64,000 nt of DNA from Solanum dulcamara. Lineage: Eukaryota; Streptophyta; Magnoliopsida; Solanales; Solanaceae. The stretch lies in NCBI RefSeq assembly GCF_947179165.1, contig NC_077240.1, positions 50,900,501-50,964,500 of the forward strand. The letters are read 5' to 3'. The translations under genes were made by a program, and so were the position numbers. This document shows positions 1-10,135 of the stretch, piece after piece. A model generated the notes under the pieces. That model was not told the origin of the DNA and made no database searches. It saw only the letters and a list, made by a program, of their open reading frames with translations. How positions within the stretch are numbered: the stretch's first letter is position 1; every line of letters starts with the position of its first letter.

Positions 1-230
1 TATCCCAAAGAGGTCTTCTGAGGTAGTCTTTACACTTAGTATATATAGACGAACTTAGATGCGTTTTGGGGTCATTTTTGTAGTTTTTTGCCACACCAAA
101 ACCCTAAACTTCATCCTTTTCTCTCTCAAATCATCTCCAACAAATTTTCTCTAAAACTCAAGGATTCAAGATTCCCATTGAAGACCTAACATCAAGACTT
201 CTCCAATTCTTCTTCAAATTCCTCTCTAAG

Positions 231-236
231 GTATGT
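231..236 (+). promoter_or_regulatory. candidate 5' splice site in LTR X
   Basis: AAG|GTATGT fits the plant 5' splice consensus. It lies about 190 bp after the TATA-like run and is followed by a short inverted repeat (ATGGGT 49-54 numbering 249-254, ACCCAT 261-266). The same site recurs at the homologous position in LTRs A, B, D-left, E and G. Confidence 0.45.
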
Positions 237-1589
237 GGGTTTTCATGTATGGGTTCTTCCACCCATGGAGCCCAAATGTTTTCTCAACTTAGTATTTCAA
301 TTTTAAATGTTGAAATACTATGGGCTTTTACATAATGGTTCCAAATGCATAGATTATGGTATATATATATATTGACTCTCAATTTCAAGTGATGAGTTTT
401 ATGGATTTTCATACTACTATTTAAAATGTATAGATTCTTGAATATTTGAAGTTTATTTACCTATATTGACTTATGTTGATTCTTATTTACATAAAATAGA
501 TGGTTTATCAAGATTCTTATATAAAGGTTTAAAAGGTAGTTTTAAAGTGCATATGGTGGGTTGTTCCTAAGATGTTTGATTTTATGCATTTATATCACTC
601 TCATGCATATAAGTATTATTTAAATGTATTTGAAAGTCTTTATGAAATGAACCTACCTAGTTTCTTATGATAAAAAAAAGTTGAAATGAAGTTTGACTCC
701 AAATGAATGTTTGACAATATCTACAAATGAGTTTAAAGGTGTTTTTTGTAAATAAGTTTTGTGAATGATGATTCTATAATGTTCAAGCAAGTTAATGATA
801 GGGTGAGTTAAGGCCCTAAAGAAGTTTTATGAATAAAGATATGTGATGATTAAAGTTCTACACTCATATCACATGAGACAAAGTTAAGGAGCTATTCTAT
901 GATTTTGTTCTTATAAAGAGTGGACGGGTAGTAACATATGACCCCTCCCACATGATGATCAAGTTTATGTTTTTATGGTTTGTCTATTCCTTTGAGATTT
1001 TACCTAGCACTGAGTTGACCTTGGGATAGGCATTCTCTCTTGTAGCAAAGGAAAGAGACCCGTAAAAAGATCCCATTGTCCCATAACTATGTGCCACCAT
1101 AGGATAAAGGATCACCCATATTAGAAGCTTGATTCCTTAGAGGATTACACATAGTTGAGGCTTGATCCTTCATGTAGCTTAGTGGATACACTTAGGCATA
1201 TAGGAGTCTACCTTGGAAAGTAGTCTCCCCCTTTCCTCCAATGTATGGGTAAACATTGGGACTCCAACGTTATGGGTCACATAGTTTATGTCGGTTAACG
1301 ATTGCTCTCACTAAGTTACAAGGTCCTTGTCTCGATGCTTAAGGTATTTCTTACTATGACGACTAATATCTTTCATATGTCCATGATCTTTTCTACGGTT
1401 AAAGGTCCTATCTCACAAGTTATATGACATGAAGTAAGTGTTACTTTAAAGTTTTATAATATACATTCACCAATAATTTCTTATGTTTAAAGATTATTTT
1501 TAAGCTATACTCATGATCATTATTATTGGTCATGCATCTTATGGAATATTGATTATGTTCTCTTACTTGTTCATGCATATCTCACATAC

Positions 1590-1647
1590 TTAGTACATTC
1601 AAAGTACTAATGCATACTCTTTTTCCTACATGCTATAACCATGTAGG
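1590..1647 (+). other. paired hairpins in LTR X
   Basis: Hairpin 1 is TTAGTAC / GTACTAA (1590-1596 with 1604-1610). Hairpin 2 is CCTACATG / CATGTAGG (1625-1632 with 1640-1647). Both recur with paired substitutions in the other LTRs of the window, which suggests an RNA structure in the transcript. The function is unknown. Confidence 0.5.
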
Positions 1648-2069
1648 GACCGGTGTTCCTCCTCCTCCATGTGGTTAGTTGGATCATTTGAAGGCCACTT
1701 TTGGTGAGTTCTCATTGTTTCTAGGACAATACTCCTCCCCTTTCTAGCATATGTTATGTTGAGGCATCAAGAGACCTATTTTGGCACTTTATTGTTAGTT
1801 TATTTGAGGATGAGCTAGGGAAACTTCTTAGACCCCGCCAAGTCTATTAGTAGAGGTATGTTTGGACATAAATATATGATGATCTAAGGTTGATGATGAA
1901 TCTTATTTTATGATGTTCTCCCTTAGTCCCGCTTTCCTCTTTTTCTTCCGCTTGATATTTATTGTCAGTACTGATGAAAGACTAAATGAATGCTATTGGG
2001 CTTGGGTGAGGTGTTTCCGGGTTACTCATTCTTCGTATCATGTGTAGGCCCTAGGCTTGGGTCGTGACA

Positions 2070-2195
2070 CTAAGACCCCACCTTATGGGCCTTAGAAGTC
2101 CCTATGAGCAGTAGAGGGGCTCGTTCACATGGATGGGTTCGAAATTTTGAGACTTTTCTCCTTGGTTCCAACTTTCAGACTTACGGGGTCTTACA
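2070..2195 (-). mobile_element. element A, 3' LTR fragment (first ~126 bp)
   Basis: This stretch matches 12250-12359, the outer end of A's other LTR, in the same orientation (shared GGGCTCGTTCACATGGATG and CTTACGGGGTCTT). On the minus strand it begins TGTAAGACCCCG. The rest of this LTR is displaced to the left by LTR X. A polypurine tract abuts it on the inner side, so it is A's 3' LTR. Confidence 0.8.
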
Positions 2196-2212
2196 ATATC
2201 TCCCCCTTGGAA
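2196..2212 (-). other. polypurine tract of element A
   Basis: The minus strand reads TTCCAAGGGGGAGATAT directly before the LTR start TGTAAGACC. This is the plus-strand priming site expected for an LTR retrotransposon. D has the same arrangement (AAGGGGGAGATAA) at 38878-38889. Confidence 0.8.
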
Positions 2213-2437
2213 ATAATCATCCTCGAATGAGATTAACTTATCATAGGGAGGACATAGGAAGAGTACTAGCAACCCAACATAAACAAAATGACATATGCAA
2301 TGCATAAAACATGAGATCTTTAAACTTAGCATAAAACATGACTTGAAAATTTAACTTAATGAACATACATGCATATGAGGATGTAAGAAAACTGAAAAAT
2401 AAGAGTCTTAAAAATTGAGCATGAGTAACTTAGTACC
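2213..2437 (-). other. element A, region between pol and PPT
   Basis: This is the untranslated stretch of A between the end of pol and the polypurine tract. It is AT-rich and shows no conserved reading frame. Its length is comparable with the 200 bp found at the same place in D (38686-38877). Confidence 0.6.
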
Positions 2438-3099
2438 TTAGACTTGAGTAGAATGAAAAATATGTGGGTAACGTTTTATCATATCCATTTTCGCTTCCCA
2501 CATAGAACTTTTAACTTGTTGATTCCTCCAAGGAACCTTAATGGAGGCAACTTCTTTGTTCCTCAACCTCTTCACTTGTCGGTCCAAAATTTCAACTGGG
2601 ACTTGTTCATAGGTCAAGTTCTCCTTAATAGTCACTACCTCCAAGGGAACAATGTAGATAGGGTCACCCACACATTTTCTCAACATAGACACATAGAACA
2701 CCAGGTGAACCATTGCCATCTCCATTGGCAATTCCAACTCATAAGAAACATTGCCCACACGTCCTAAGATTTTATATGGCCCTACATACCTAGGGCTCAA
2801 TTTTCCATTTTTACCAAATCAAACCACACCTTTCATGGGTGAAACATTCAAATACACTCAATCACCCACATCAAACTCAAGATCCCTTCTTATAGTTTTG
2901 GAATATGACTTTTGACAACTTTGAGCCATCTTCAATATTTTTATAATGATCGTCACCTTCTCTAAAGCATCAAGTACCAAGTCAGGGCCCAACAAGGTCA
3001 TATCACCTACTTCGAACCAACCAACCAGGGATCTACATCATCTTTCAAACAAAGCCTCAAATGGCACCATCTTAATACTTGAGTGGTAACTATTATTAT
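2438..3099 (-). pseudogene. element A integrase C-terminal part with chromodomain-like tail
   Basis: The longest open stretch (2438-2800, 120 codons) reads MSPRYVGPYKILGRVGNVSY and continues through VHLVFYVSMLRKCVGDP to a tail with the SIKVPWRNQQ segment, ending near RYPHIFHSTQV. This order (GPY/I box, then chromodomain-like tail) is typical of chromovirus integrases of the Tekay/Del type, where the tail is thought to guide integration to chromatin. Upstream (2800-3100) the homologous linker is visible but frameshifted. It is the 3' end of A's pol and is followed by the PPT. Not functional. Confidence 0.75.
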
Positions 3100-3880
3100 A
3101 TGCAAACTCGATGAGCGATACATGATCTTCCCAATTTCCTTTAAATTCCAACACACAAACCCTCTATATATCCTCTAGTGTTTGAATTGTCCTTTTGGCT
3201 TGCTCATCGATTTGAGGATGGAATGCGGTGCTCAAGTTTACCCTAGTACTAAGGCCCCTTTGAAATGATCTCCAAAAGTGACAAGTGAATTGGGTACCAT
3301 GATCCAAAATAATGGAGAACAACACGCCATGCAACCTCACTAACTCCCGAATATATAACTTGGCATAATCTTTGGCCCTATAGGAAGTCTTAATCAGTAG
3401 AAAGTGAGCCGACTTAGTCATTCTATCAACAATCACCCAAATAGAATCATATCACTTTTGTGTGTGGGTAAACACACTACAAAATCCATATTAACATCTT
3501 CTATTTTCCAAGTAGGGGATTTCAATATCTTGAGCTAGACCACTCGGCCTTTGATGTCCATCCTTTACTTGTTGACAATATAGATATTCAGACATAAACC
3601 TTGCTATGTCCTTCTTCATGCCACCCCACCAATACTACTCTTTCAAGTCTTGATACATTTTTGTTGAACCGGGGTGAATGGATTATGCAGAATTACATGT
3701 CTCTATCAACATCAAACTCCTTAGGCTATCCACATCTAAAATACATAACCAGCCTTGGTAATATAACACCCTATCTCCCCCTTGTGAAAAGACCTCTACC
3801 TTATTTTTATTCACAAACTTCTTTAAATTGATAAGTGTCGGGTCAAGGTCTTGTTTCGACTGACATTCACTATCAAAAAG
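3100..3880 (-). pseudogene. element A integrase zinc-binding and catalytic core
   Basis: An open stretch at 3164-3436 reads IVDRMTKSAHFLLIKTSY, then SIILDHGTQFTCHF and STAFHPQ. This is the RNase H-fold integrase core of Ty3/gypsy. The second catalytic Asp (ILDHG) is present, but the Glu position reads Lys (QAKRTIQ where B has QAERMIQ). The first Asp (NMDFV, around 3500) is visible, then the frame breaks. In the zinc-binding region (about 3600-3650) the first Cys of the CxxC pair reads Tyr. The integrase cannot be active as encoded. Confidence 0.75.
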
Positions 3881-4408
3881 GATTTAGACCCATTTCGGAC
3901 AACCATACCACCATCATAGGTACCGCGCAACATCATCCCCTAATCTAGCCAATCGGTGAACATCTTTCACCAACTCCCTTTTTCCTTCATCAACATGGGC
4001 CACACTCTCCATAGACACTCTACTAAGTACATCAGCCACCACATTGGCTTTACTCGAATGATAATTCACACTCATGTCATAGTCCTTGAGGATCTCCAGC
4101 CACCTTCTTTGTCTTAGATTGAGGTTCTTTTGGGTGAACACATATTGAAGGCTCTTATAAATGGTATACACATCTACATGTACTTCATAGAGGTAGTGCC
4201 GCCAAATTTTCAAAGCAAAAACCACGGCCTCTAATTCAAGATCATGGGTAGGGTAGTTAATCTCATGCACTTTTAATATCCTAGAAGCATAGGCTATGAC
4301 CTTACCGTTTTGCATTAAGACACAACCCAAAACAATCTTTGAAGCATCACCCTAAACCACAAGCCCTTCTTATCCTTCAGGTAGAGTCAAAATAGGAGTG
4401 GAGGTTAG
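3881..4408 (-). pseudogene. element A RNase H domain
   Basis: The 138-codon open stretch at 3914-4330 reads [20 protein letters not shown], then [20 protein letters not shown] and [10 protein letters not shown], the usual Ty3/gypsy RNase H order. The conserved TDHKSL box reads TIYKSL, so a catalytic Asp is lost. The domain is cut at 4408 by solo LTR S1. Its upstream continuation is found at 7336 on the other side of S1, in the same frame logic. Confidence 0.8.
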
Positions 4409-4694
4409 TGTCACGACCCAACCCCGTGGGCCATGACTAGGGTCCGACCTGGACCCCCATATATGTATCTATCAAATATAAAAACTATACATATAAACCC
4501 CAGCGGGTGATAAAATTTTCATACACGTGTAGCCTCTTTCATTTGTGTCATGTTATAAAATGGCAAGCAAGCCAATAAGGATGCCATAGTACAATAATAT
4601 TTACAACTCATCGTAGAACCATAACCGCAAAAAACTCACACATTACCCACGTACACATGTCTACAGACCCGTAAGAATAGTAATGGTAACATAT

Positions 4695-4714
4695 GGCGGG
4701 ACAGGTCCCCCGCC
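4695..4714. repeat. GC-rich inverted repeat in S1
   Basis: GGCGGG (4695-4700) and CCCGCC (4709-4714) surround ACAGGTCC. The same short hairpin-forming element is found in H (54353-54372), J (58164-58183, one change), K (62469-62488, one change) and F (44268-44287, wobble form). Confidence 0.6.
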
Positions 4715-4730
4715 GTACCCCTAAATAAAC

Positions 4731-4749
4731 ATATATATATATATATATA
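4731..4749. repeat. (AT)n microsatellite
   Basis: An uninterrupted run of alternating A and T inside S1. A simple repeat with no other signal. Confidence 0.9.
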
Positions 4750-6771
4750 AAATGCCCAGTATCAAAAGTTATACTCCGGAATAATGGAGCACTTCCAACA
4801 TCGCCGAGTGGAAACCCTAAGCTGGCGGATCTCCAAAATAAACATCTGTACTTGCGAGCATAAAATACAGCCCCCCGAAGAAACGGGGGTCAGTACGATA
4901 TATGTACTAAGTATATAAAGCATGAACTATGATAAGTAAAGTCATTACCAGAGCAGAACATGCAAAAATGAGCAAAGTATCCAGAAATATCAAAATGCTT
5001 ATCATAACCATAGATAAGGTATGCAGAAAAACATATGCCATATTCGGCCCCGTTATGGGACTCGGTGAACAAATCATGGTCACCATCCCGTTACTGGTGC
5101 CACAGCACATCATAACTCCAGAGTAGGGAATATCTCCGTAACATATCATATCATATTAGATAGTCATATCGGATCATATCACATCATATGTGTACATGGC
5201 ACATCATAACTCCACAATTCCCATGTACAGGTCATACCTGCCCCTTCACATTGAGGCATGGCGAATAATGTAGAGAAGTACGCATGATAATAAAACCTAG
5301 CCCGGGCTCGGTGAAGGAAGAATTGAGGCATCCACGAATGGAGTAGTGAGAAACTATATGCAATTTAAATCATATCTGAGACTCGACGGAATAATCAAAA
5401 AGGGCTTTTGTTCAAAATCGAGACAAGAGTCATATAAAGTACCTTTTTAAATTCACCATGAGTTATATCAAAATAGAACTTCTGAGAATCATATACACAT
5501 ATCAAGGCATAACAAAATATCTTTTGAAAGTCGAGAAATTGGCCATCCTAGTGTCTTTAAGTATAGGAACTTCTATGGAATCATATGAAAGTCATATACT
5601 TATTTCATAAAAACCAAGCCAAAAAGGGATATTAGCTTTATATACTTATGTCAAATCATACTAAGAGAAGCAATAAGATTTACATACTTATGCCAAATAC
5701 ATGCTAAAAGAAAGTATAATCCTTACATACGTATGCCAAAACATGCCAAAAGAAGGAAACGTTAGCTTTACATACCACTTACGAGTTACTCTTAACACGT
5801 TCGCCTCATCGTCTCTTGAACCTATTTAACATGAAAGCAATCCGAGCATCAACAATCCTCGACTTTCCAGCATCTTAAGTTACATACAAGTATTCATAGA
5901 ACTCATTTCCTCGCTTGTCTTCTCAACTAGTCCTTTGGCTAGTTAAGGCGTTAACAAAAATTGGGTAGCATCTCCCCTATAATGTGCCCTATCCGAATTT
6001 CCAATTATACTCCTAATAGCTACAGCCAACCAACAACAATAACCTGCAGCACATATATATATATAATTTACATCAATCTTATACTACATAAACTCCAAAT
6101 GACGTGCTCGAAACCAAGATACCAAAATAAGGTTTTTAGTTTCCGTTTTGCAAAACCTTTAACCGTATGAAGTGGGGGTCATGTGGATGCAACCAGAAGC
6201 TCCCCCAACTCTCTTTTAGAACACATTTAGGCCTTCAAAACACACCACACAACCAGCAGCCGCCTCCAAACGCACAATGCCTTACTTCAACTACAATTTA
6301 ACTACGACTACTTCAATTTAGATTATTTCTTTCGCTGAGCATATCCATGACTTTTTTTTATACTTCCAGAAGTATAAAAAGTACATAATACCCTCCATAA
6401 CAACCCCATAAATTCCAAATTTAAAGGAGAAACCTTACCTTACCAGAAATTGGCCAAAAATAGCCAAAATTGTGCCTCAGAAACCTCTTTAGCGTGCTGG
6501 AAGTTGCGTGGACTGTTTGCTGTCCGTTTTGGCTGCACCAAGCCATGATTTTATACTTCTAATACCTCCATATCATTGTGGTATATTCTGGATAATTAAT
6601 TTATGGAATGAAATTGGGACTTACCTATTTTTTTCTCCAAGCTGTCCTCTTTTTCTCTCTAGACTTAGGGTTCTTTTGTTTTGTTGCTGCTGAAGTTTTC
6701 TGGATAGAAATGACCTTAAGAGTCATGTAACATGTATATATATGGGCTGCATTGGCTAATACATGGATCAG

Positions 6772-6838
6772 CCCCTTAGGGTGACACATGTCATCCCCTT
6801 AGGGTGACACGTGTTATCCCCTTAGGGTGACAAGTGTC
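6772..6838. repeat. three tandem 23 bp units in the S1 U3 region
   Basis: CCCCTTAGGGTGACACRTGT-type units repeat three times. The middle unit contains GACACGTGTT, a G-box/ABRE-like core, and the outer ones differ from it by one base. Related CTTAGGGTGACACGTG text occurs once in F (47140-47165) and in the upstream parts of H and K. This is probably the enhancer part of the LTR promoter. Confidence 0.6.
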
Positions 6839-7335
6839 CAGCCGTGATTGGACCACCGCATCTATGCAACCTATCAGGGGCTGCCACATAGCAGTGGGGT
6901 CCACCCTTAAGCTGTTGCATCACCTACTTGATCCTAAGTAGGTGCATAAACTTCTTGCTTAAGGTTCTTCCATGTGTCTCTCCTCCATTGGCTGCCATGT
7001 GTCATCCTCTCCTCTTCCTCGTGGGTTCGTAATCTCGTCTTATTTTAAGAGCCTATGTAATCCATGCTACGTAAGCTTGGTATGTACTCAAATAGCTTGA
7101 GTATGTAAAACTTCTAAGTTAGTAGCTTACGTAGGTAAATCGAGTCCTACGACTCATTACTTGGTCTCCAATTCCTTCTGGATTCTTATAACTTTATTTC
7201 CAACCTTCTCTACTATGGGGTATCACATTCTCCTTTCCTTAAAGTCATTTGATAGTGTCGTAGTTTATTCGGCTTACATGATAATGTCCAAGGAACTTAA
7301 GAGACATTCCGAGCTCGGGAGTATGGGGTGTAACA

Positions 7336-8354
7336 TTTAGTCGATCTTTGAAGGTTTGGAAACTCCTTTCAAACTTATCCATCCATATGAATTTCACCTT
7401 GTTTTGAGTCAACTTTGTCGTAGAAGATGAGATAGAAGAAAATCCTTGAACGAACCTTATATATTAATCAGCTAGACCTAAGAAACTCCTAATGTCCAAA
7501 GGAAACAATGGTCTAGGCCAATTCCTGACCGCTTCCATTTTCTTATAATCCACCTTAATCCCCTCGTCGAACACTATGTGACCGAGAAAGGCTACCTCCT
7601 TAAACAAAAACTTCCACTTGCTAAATTTTGCAAACATATACTTATCCCTCAATGCTTAGAGAACATCCCTCAAATAATACCTATGTTCTTTCTCACTCTG
7701 AGAGTAGATCTAAACATCAGCAACGAACACCATAACAAAAATATCAAGATAGGGTTTGAACACCTTATTCATTAGGTCCATGAACACTGCCGGCGCATTC
7801 ATAAACCCAAAACTCATTACCATAAATTTGAAGTGACCATACCTTTTTTGGAACACCGTCTTGGGAATGTCACACTCCCTCACCCTTAGTTGGTGCTAGC
7901 CAAACAAAAGGTCAATCTTGGAGAAGTGACTCACCCCTTACAGTTGATCAAACATGTCATCTATCCTAGGAAGTGGATACTTGTTCTTAATAGTTACCTT
8001 ATTCAATTGCCCGTAGTCTATTCACATTCAAAGAGACCTATCTTTCTTTCTTACAAATAGAACGAGGGCACCCTACACCAAAATACTTGGCCTTATGAAC
8101 CCCTTTCCTAATAAATCCATTAATTATTCCTTCAATTTTACCGAAGATATTCGGTAAGGAAGAATAGAGATAGGTTGGGTATCGGGGAGGAGATCAATAC
8201 CAAAATCAACTTCTCTTTCGGGAGAGACACTGGGAAGGTTATCGAGAAATACATTGGGAAACTGATTGACTATGGGGACCGACTCAAGAGTAGTACTTTT
8301 GAATACAATATCTTTAACCCTTACTATGTGGTAAATACAACCCTTAGCAATCAA
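7336..8354 (-). pseudogene. element A reverse transcriptase
   Basis: Reading the minus strand from 8354, a PR-RT linker (VFLDNLPSVSPEREVDFGID) leads into RT blocks in several frames: VRKKD (about 8060), HFSKIDLLFG (about 7910), [11 protein letters not shown] and [10 protein letters not shown], then [20 protein letters not shown] (open at 7464-7652). The first catalytic Asp (KIDL) is kept. The palm motif that normally reads FIDD is FVAD here, so one of the two adjacent Asp residues is Ala, and a stop follows. The domain ends at S1 and continues as RNase H beyond it. Confidence 0.75.
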
Positions 8355-8759
8355 TTTTTGAGCCTTGAGCTAAGAAATGAATCTACCCTTCACCACCCAA
8401 TCATGACTCTCCTATTAAAAAATAGACTAATTTGGGAATGAAAACTTGACTCGATGAGTCCTGTAATATATGGAAGCATAAGATGCATATAACCAATCCA
8501 TCCTAAGGATGACATTGAAATCTACCATGTAAAGATGTATAAGATCACAAGGAACGACTTTATGCAAGAGGGACACGGGATAACCCCTATAGACCTTCCT
8601 AGGCACAACCGACTCACCCATGGGGGTATACACCAAATAAGGCTCTACTAACATTTTGGGAAATATATCAAACCTATTAGCTAAGAATGGAGTAACAAAA
8701 GACAAGTTTGTACCCAGGTCCAACAATGCATATATATCAAAAGTAAAGATCCTTAACAT
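8355..8759 (-). pseudogene. element A retropepsin-type protease
   Basis: The open stretch 8427-8759 reads LRIFTFDIYALLDLGTNLSF with the D-x-G active-site box (LLDLGT), then FVTPFLANRF, VPCDLIHLYMVDFNVILRMD and WLYASYASI. This matches the aspartic protease between gag and RT in chromoviruses, and D encodes the same order. It overlaps the end of the gag stretch by 7 bp in another frame, so gag and pol are no longer in one frame. Confidence 0.75.
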
Positions 8760-9923
8760 ACCGGTAACAACATTGGTGTTTCCTCAACCTCTTGCCTGCC
8801 ATGCAATGCATAGAAATGGTTTGTGCGTTGGCCACCTACTTGAGCTTGTTGTCCATGAGCAAATTGACCTTGAGGCCTACCACTGCCACCACCTCTACAA
8901 TCTCGGGCATGATTACCTGGCTTCATGTATATGTAGCACGCATTTGAGCCCGCCAAGCACTGTTCTTTATAAGTCTTCCCACACTTCCTATGACGGGGAA
9001 AAGCTTGGGTACCAATGTTATCTCTTGGGACCATTGAGTTAGGGCCTTTGTCCTTATTTAATTTGGGAGGAAGAGCATTGGTGGAACCTTTTCCCATGAA
9101 CCGTTGACCACTTTAGCCTTTGTTATTGCTACCATAACCAGACCTTTGAAGGTTGAACCCTCCACCATCCACTATAGCCTTTTTGAACCCTCTAGACCTC
9201 TTCCTCAACTTCTATTCTTCGATTTGTTTGGCATAAATCATCAACCGGAAGATGTCCATCTCTTTGACCAACATGGCCATTTTGAACTCCTTGGACGCCA
9301 AGCTCGAAACACCAAAAATAAACTTACTCGTCTTTGCTCGAGGGTCAGAGACCATAAAGAGAGCATACTTGGACAATTTTGTGAACTTGAGGGCATACTC
9401 TCTCACACTCATACTCTGTTGATGGAGGTTGATGAAATCTTGGATTTAGGCCTCCCTAATCTCCAATGAGAAGAAACGGTCTAGGAAAGCACATTTGAAC
9501 TTTTCTCATCCTGTCGGCCCCATTTTCTCATCTCTCTCAATAATCTATTATTTGTACCACACTTGAGCATACATTTGAGTTGATGGGCCACTAGCTCAGT
9601 CTTTTTATTCGGTGGCACACCCATGATTTCCATGATTTGGTACACCTTATCAATAAAATCCATAGGGTATTCATCTTGTTAGAACCGTCGAACTTGGGTA
9701 GATTCATACTTTAAAAATATTGAATCTAAAAGGCCGGATTTTGCACTTGAGGAGGAGGGACACTTTGATGGCCTTGGTGGGCTACAATTTGACCCAATAA
9801 TGCGATGATGTTGTGGAGAGCGGCATGATTTATCCCTTCCTCATGTTATAGGACACCTAAAACCGGAAGAGCTTGGTCCTCATCATCGACCCTTTTCCTT
9901 GGGGGTGCTCTTCCATGAGATAT
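8753..9923 (-). pseudogene. element A gag
   Basis: The gag remnant runs over several frames: VDDEDQALPVLGVL near 9880, MDFIDKVYQIMEIMGVPPNK (9481-9663), MSVREYALKFTKLSKYALFM (9212-9412) and a C-terminal stretch with the zinc knuckle (8753-9097). Aligned to D's gag, the start codon position (9923-9921) reads ATA instead of ATG. The knuckle reads CYIYMKPGNHARDC, so its second Cys is Tyr. Gag would package the RNA into virus-like particles. This copy cannot. Confidence 0.75.
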
Positions 9924-10119
9924 TATCTAAAGAACATAAAATTGGTTGTTAGTTAGAGGAAAACTTAGCACACTCTAGTGTACGACATGAATTGAAAGAA
10001 ATAAAGACCTTCCTATACATCCCATAATCTACTATTCATGGTATTGGTACGCTTTATAACCATGAACAAACCCTATTTGATGCGGTATGTCAGACTCCGA
10101 GACCATTTCAAAACCTCAT
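9924..10119 (-). other. element A leader between PBS and gag
   Basis: Non-coding leader. On the minus strand it ends with CTAACTAAC (9956-9948), a pyrimidine-rich run and TTCTTTAG (9934-9927), a good plant branch site plus 3' splice site directly before the gag start position. Confidence 0.6.
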
Positions 10120-10131
10120 GCTCTAATACCA
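10120..10131 (-). other. primer binding site of element A
   Basis: The minus strand reads TGGTATTAGAGC, one base from the site complementary to plant initiator tRNA-Met (TGGTATCAGAGC). It lies four bases inside the 5' LTR end, as expected for minus-strand DNA priming. Confidence 0.85.
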
Positions 10132-10135
10132 AGTT

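Larger units (their letters stand above)
1..2069 (+). mobile_element. LTR X, 3' part of a plus-strand gypsy-type LTR
   Basis: This is the 3' portion of an LTR whose start lies left of the window. It ends in GTCGTGACA at 2069, matching the ends of D's 3' LTR and of H. A TATA-like run sits at about 42-50 and a 5' splice-site-like AAG|GTATGT at 231-236. Two hairpins lie at 1590-1610 and 1625-1647, and the text after them (ATGTAGGGACCGGTG) also occurs in D's LTRs. No primer site or gag follows. A fragment of element A's LTR follows instead, in the opposite orientation. X is therefore a 3' LTR or a solo LTR inserted into A. No gene is present. Confidence 0.8.
4409..7335 (-). mobile_element. solo LTR S1 inserted in element A
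   Basis: This 2,927 bp unit begins TGTCACGACC and ends GGGGTGTAACA. It is flanked by GTTAG (4404-4408) and TTTAG (7336-7340), a 5 bp target duplication with one change. A's RT/RNase H coding sequence resumes directly on both sides, which fixes the borders. It contains no pol or gag, so it is a solo LTR left by LTR-LTR recombination. Its sense strand is minus. It carries a TAG|GTAAGT splice-donor-like site (6624 to 6619), hairpins at 4871-4910, a GC-rich inverted repeat at 4695-4714, an (AT)n run at 4731-4749 and a 23 bp triplicate at 6772-6838. It is related to F, H, J and the LTR of K. Confidence 0.88.
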
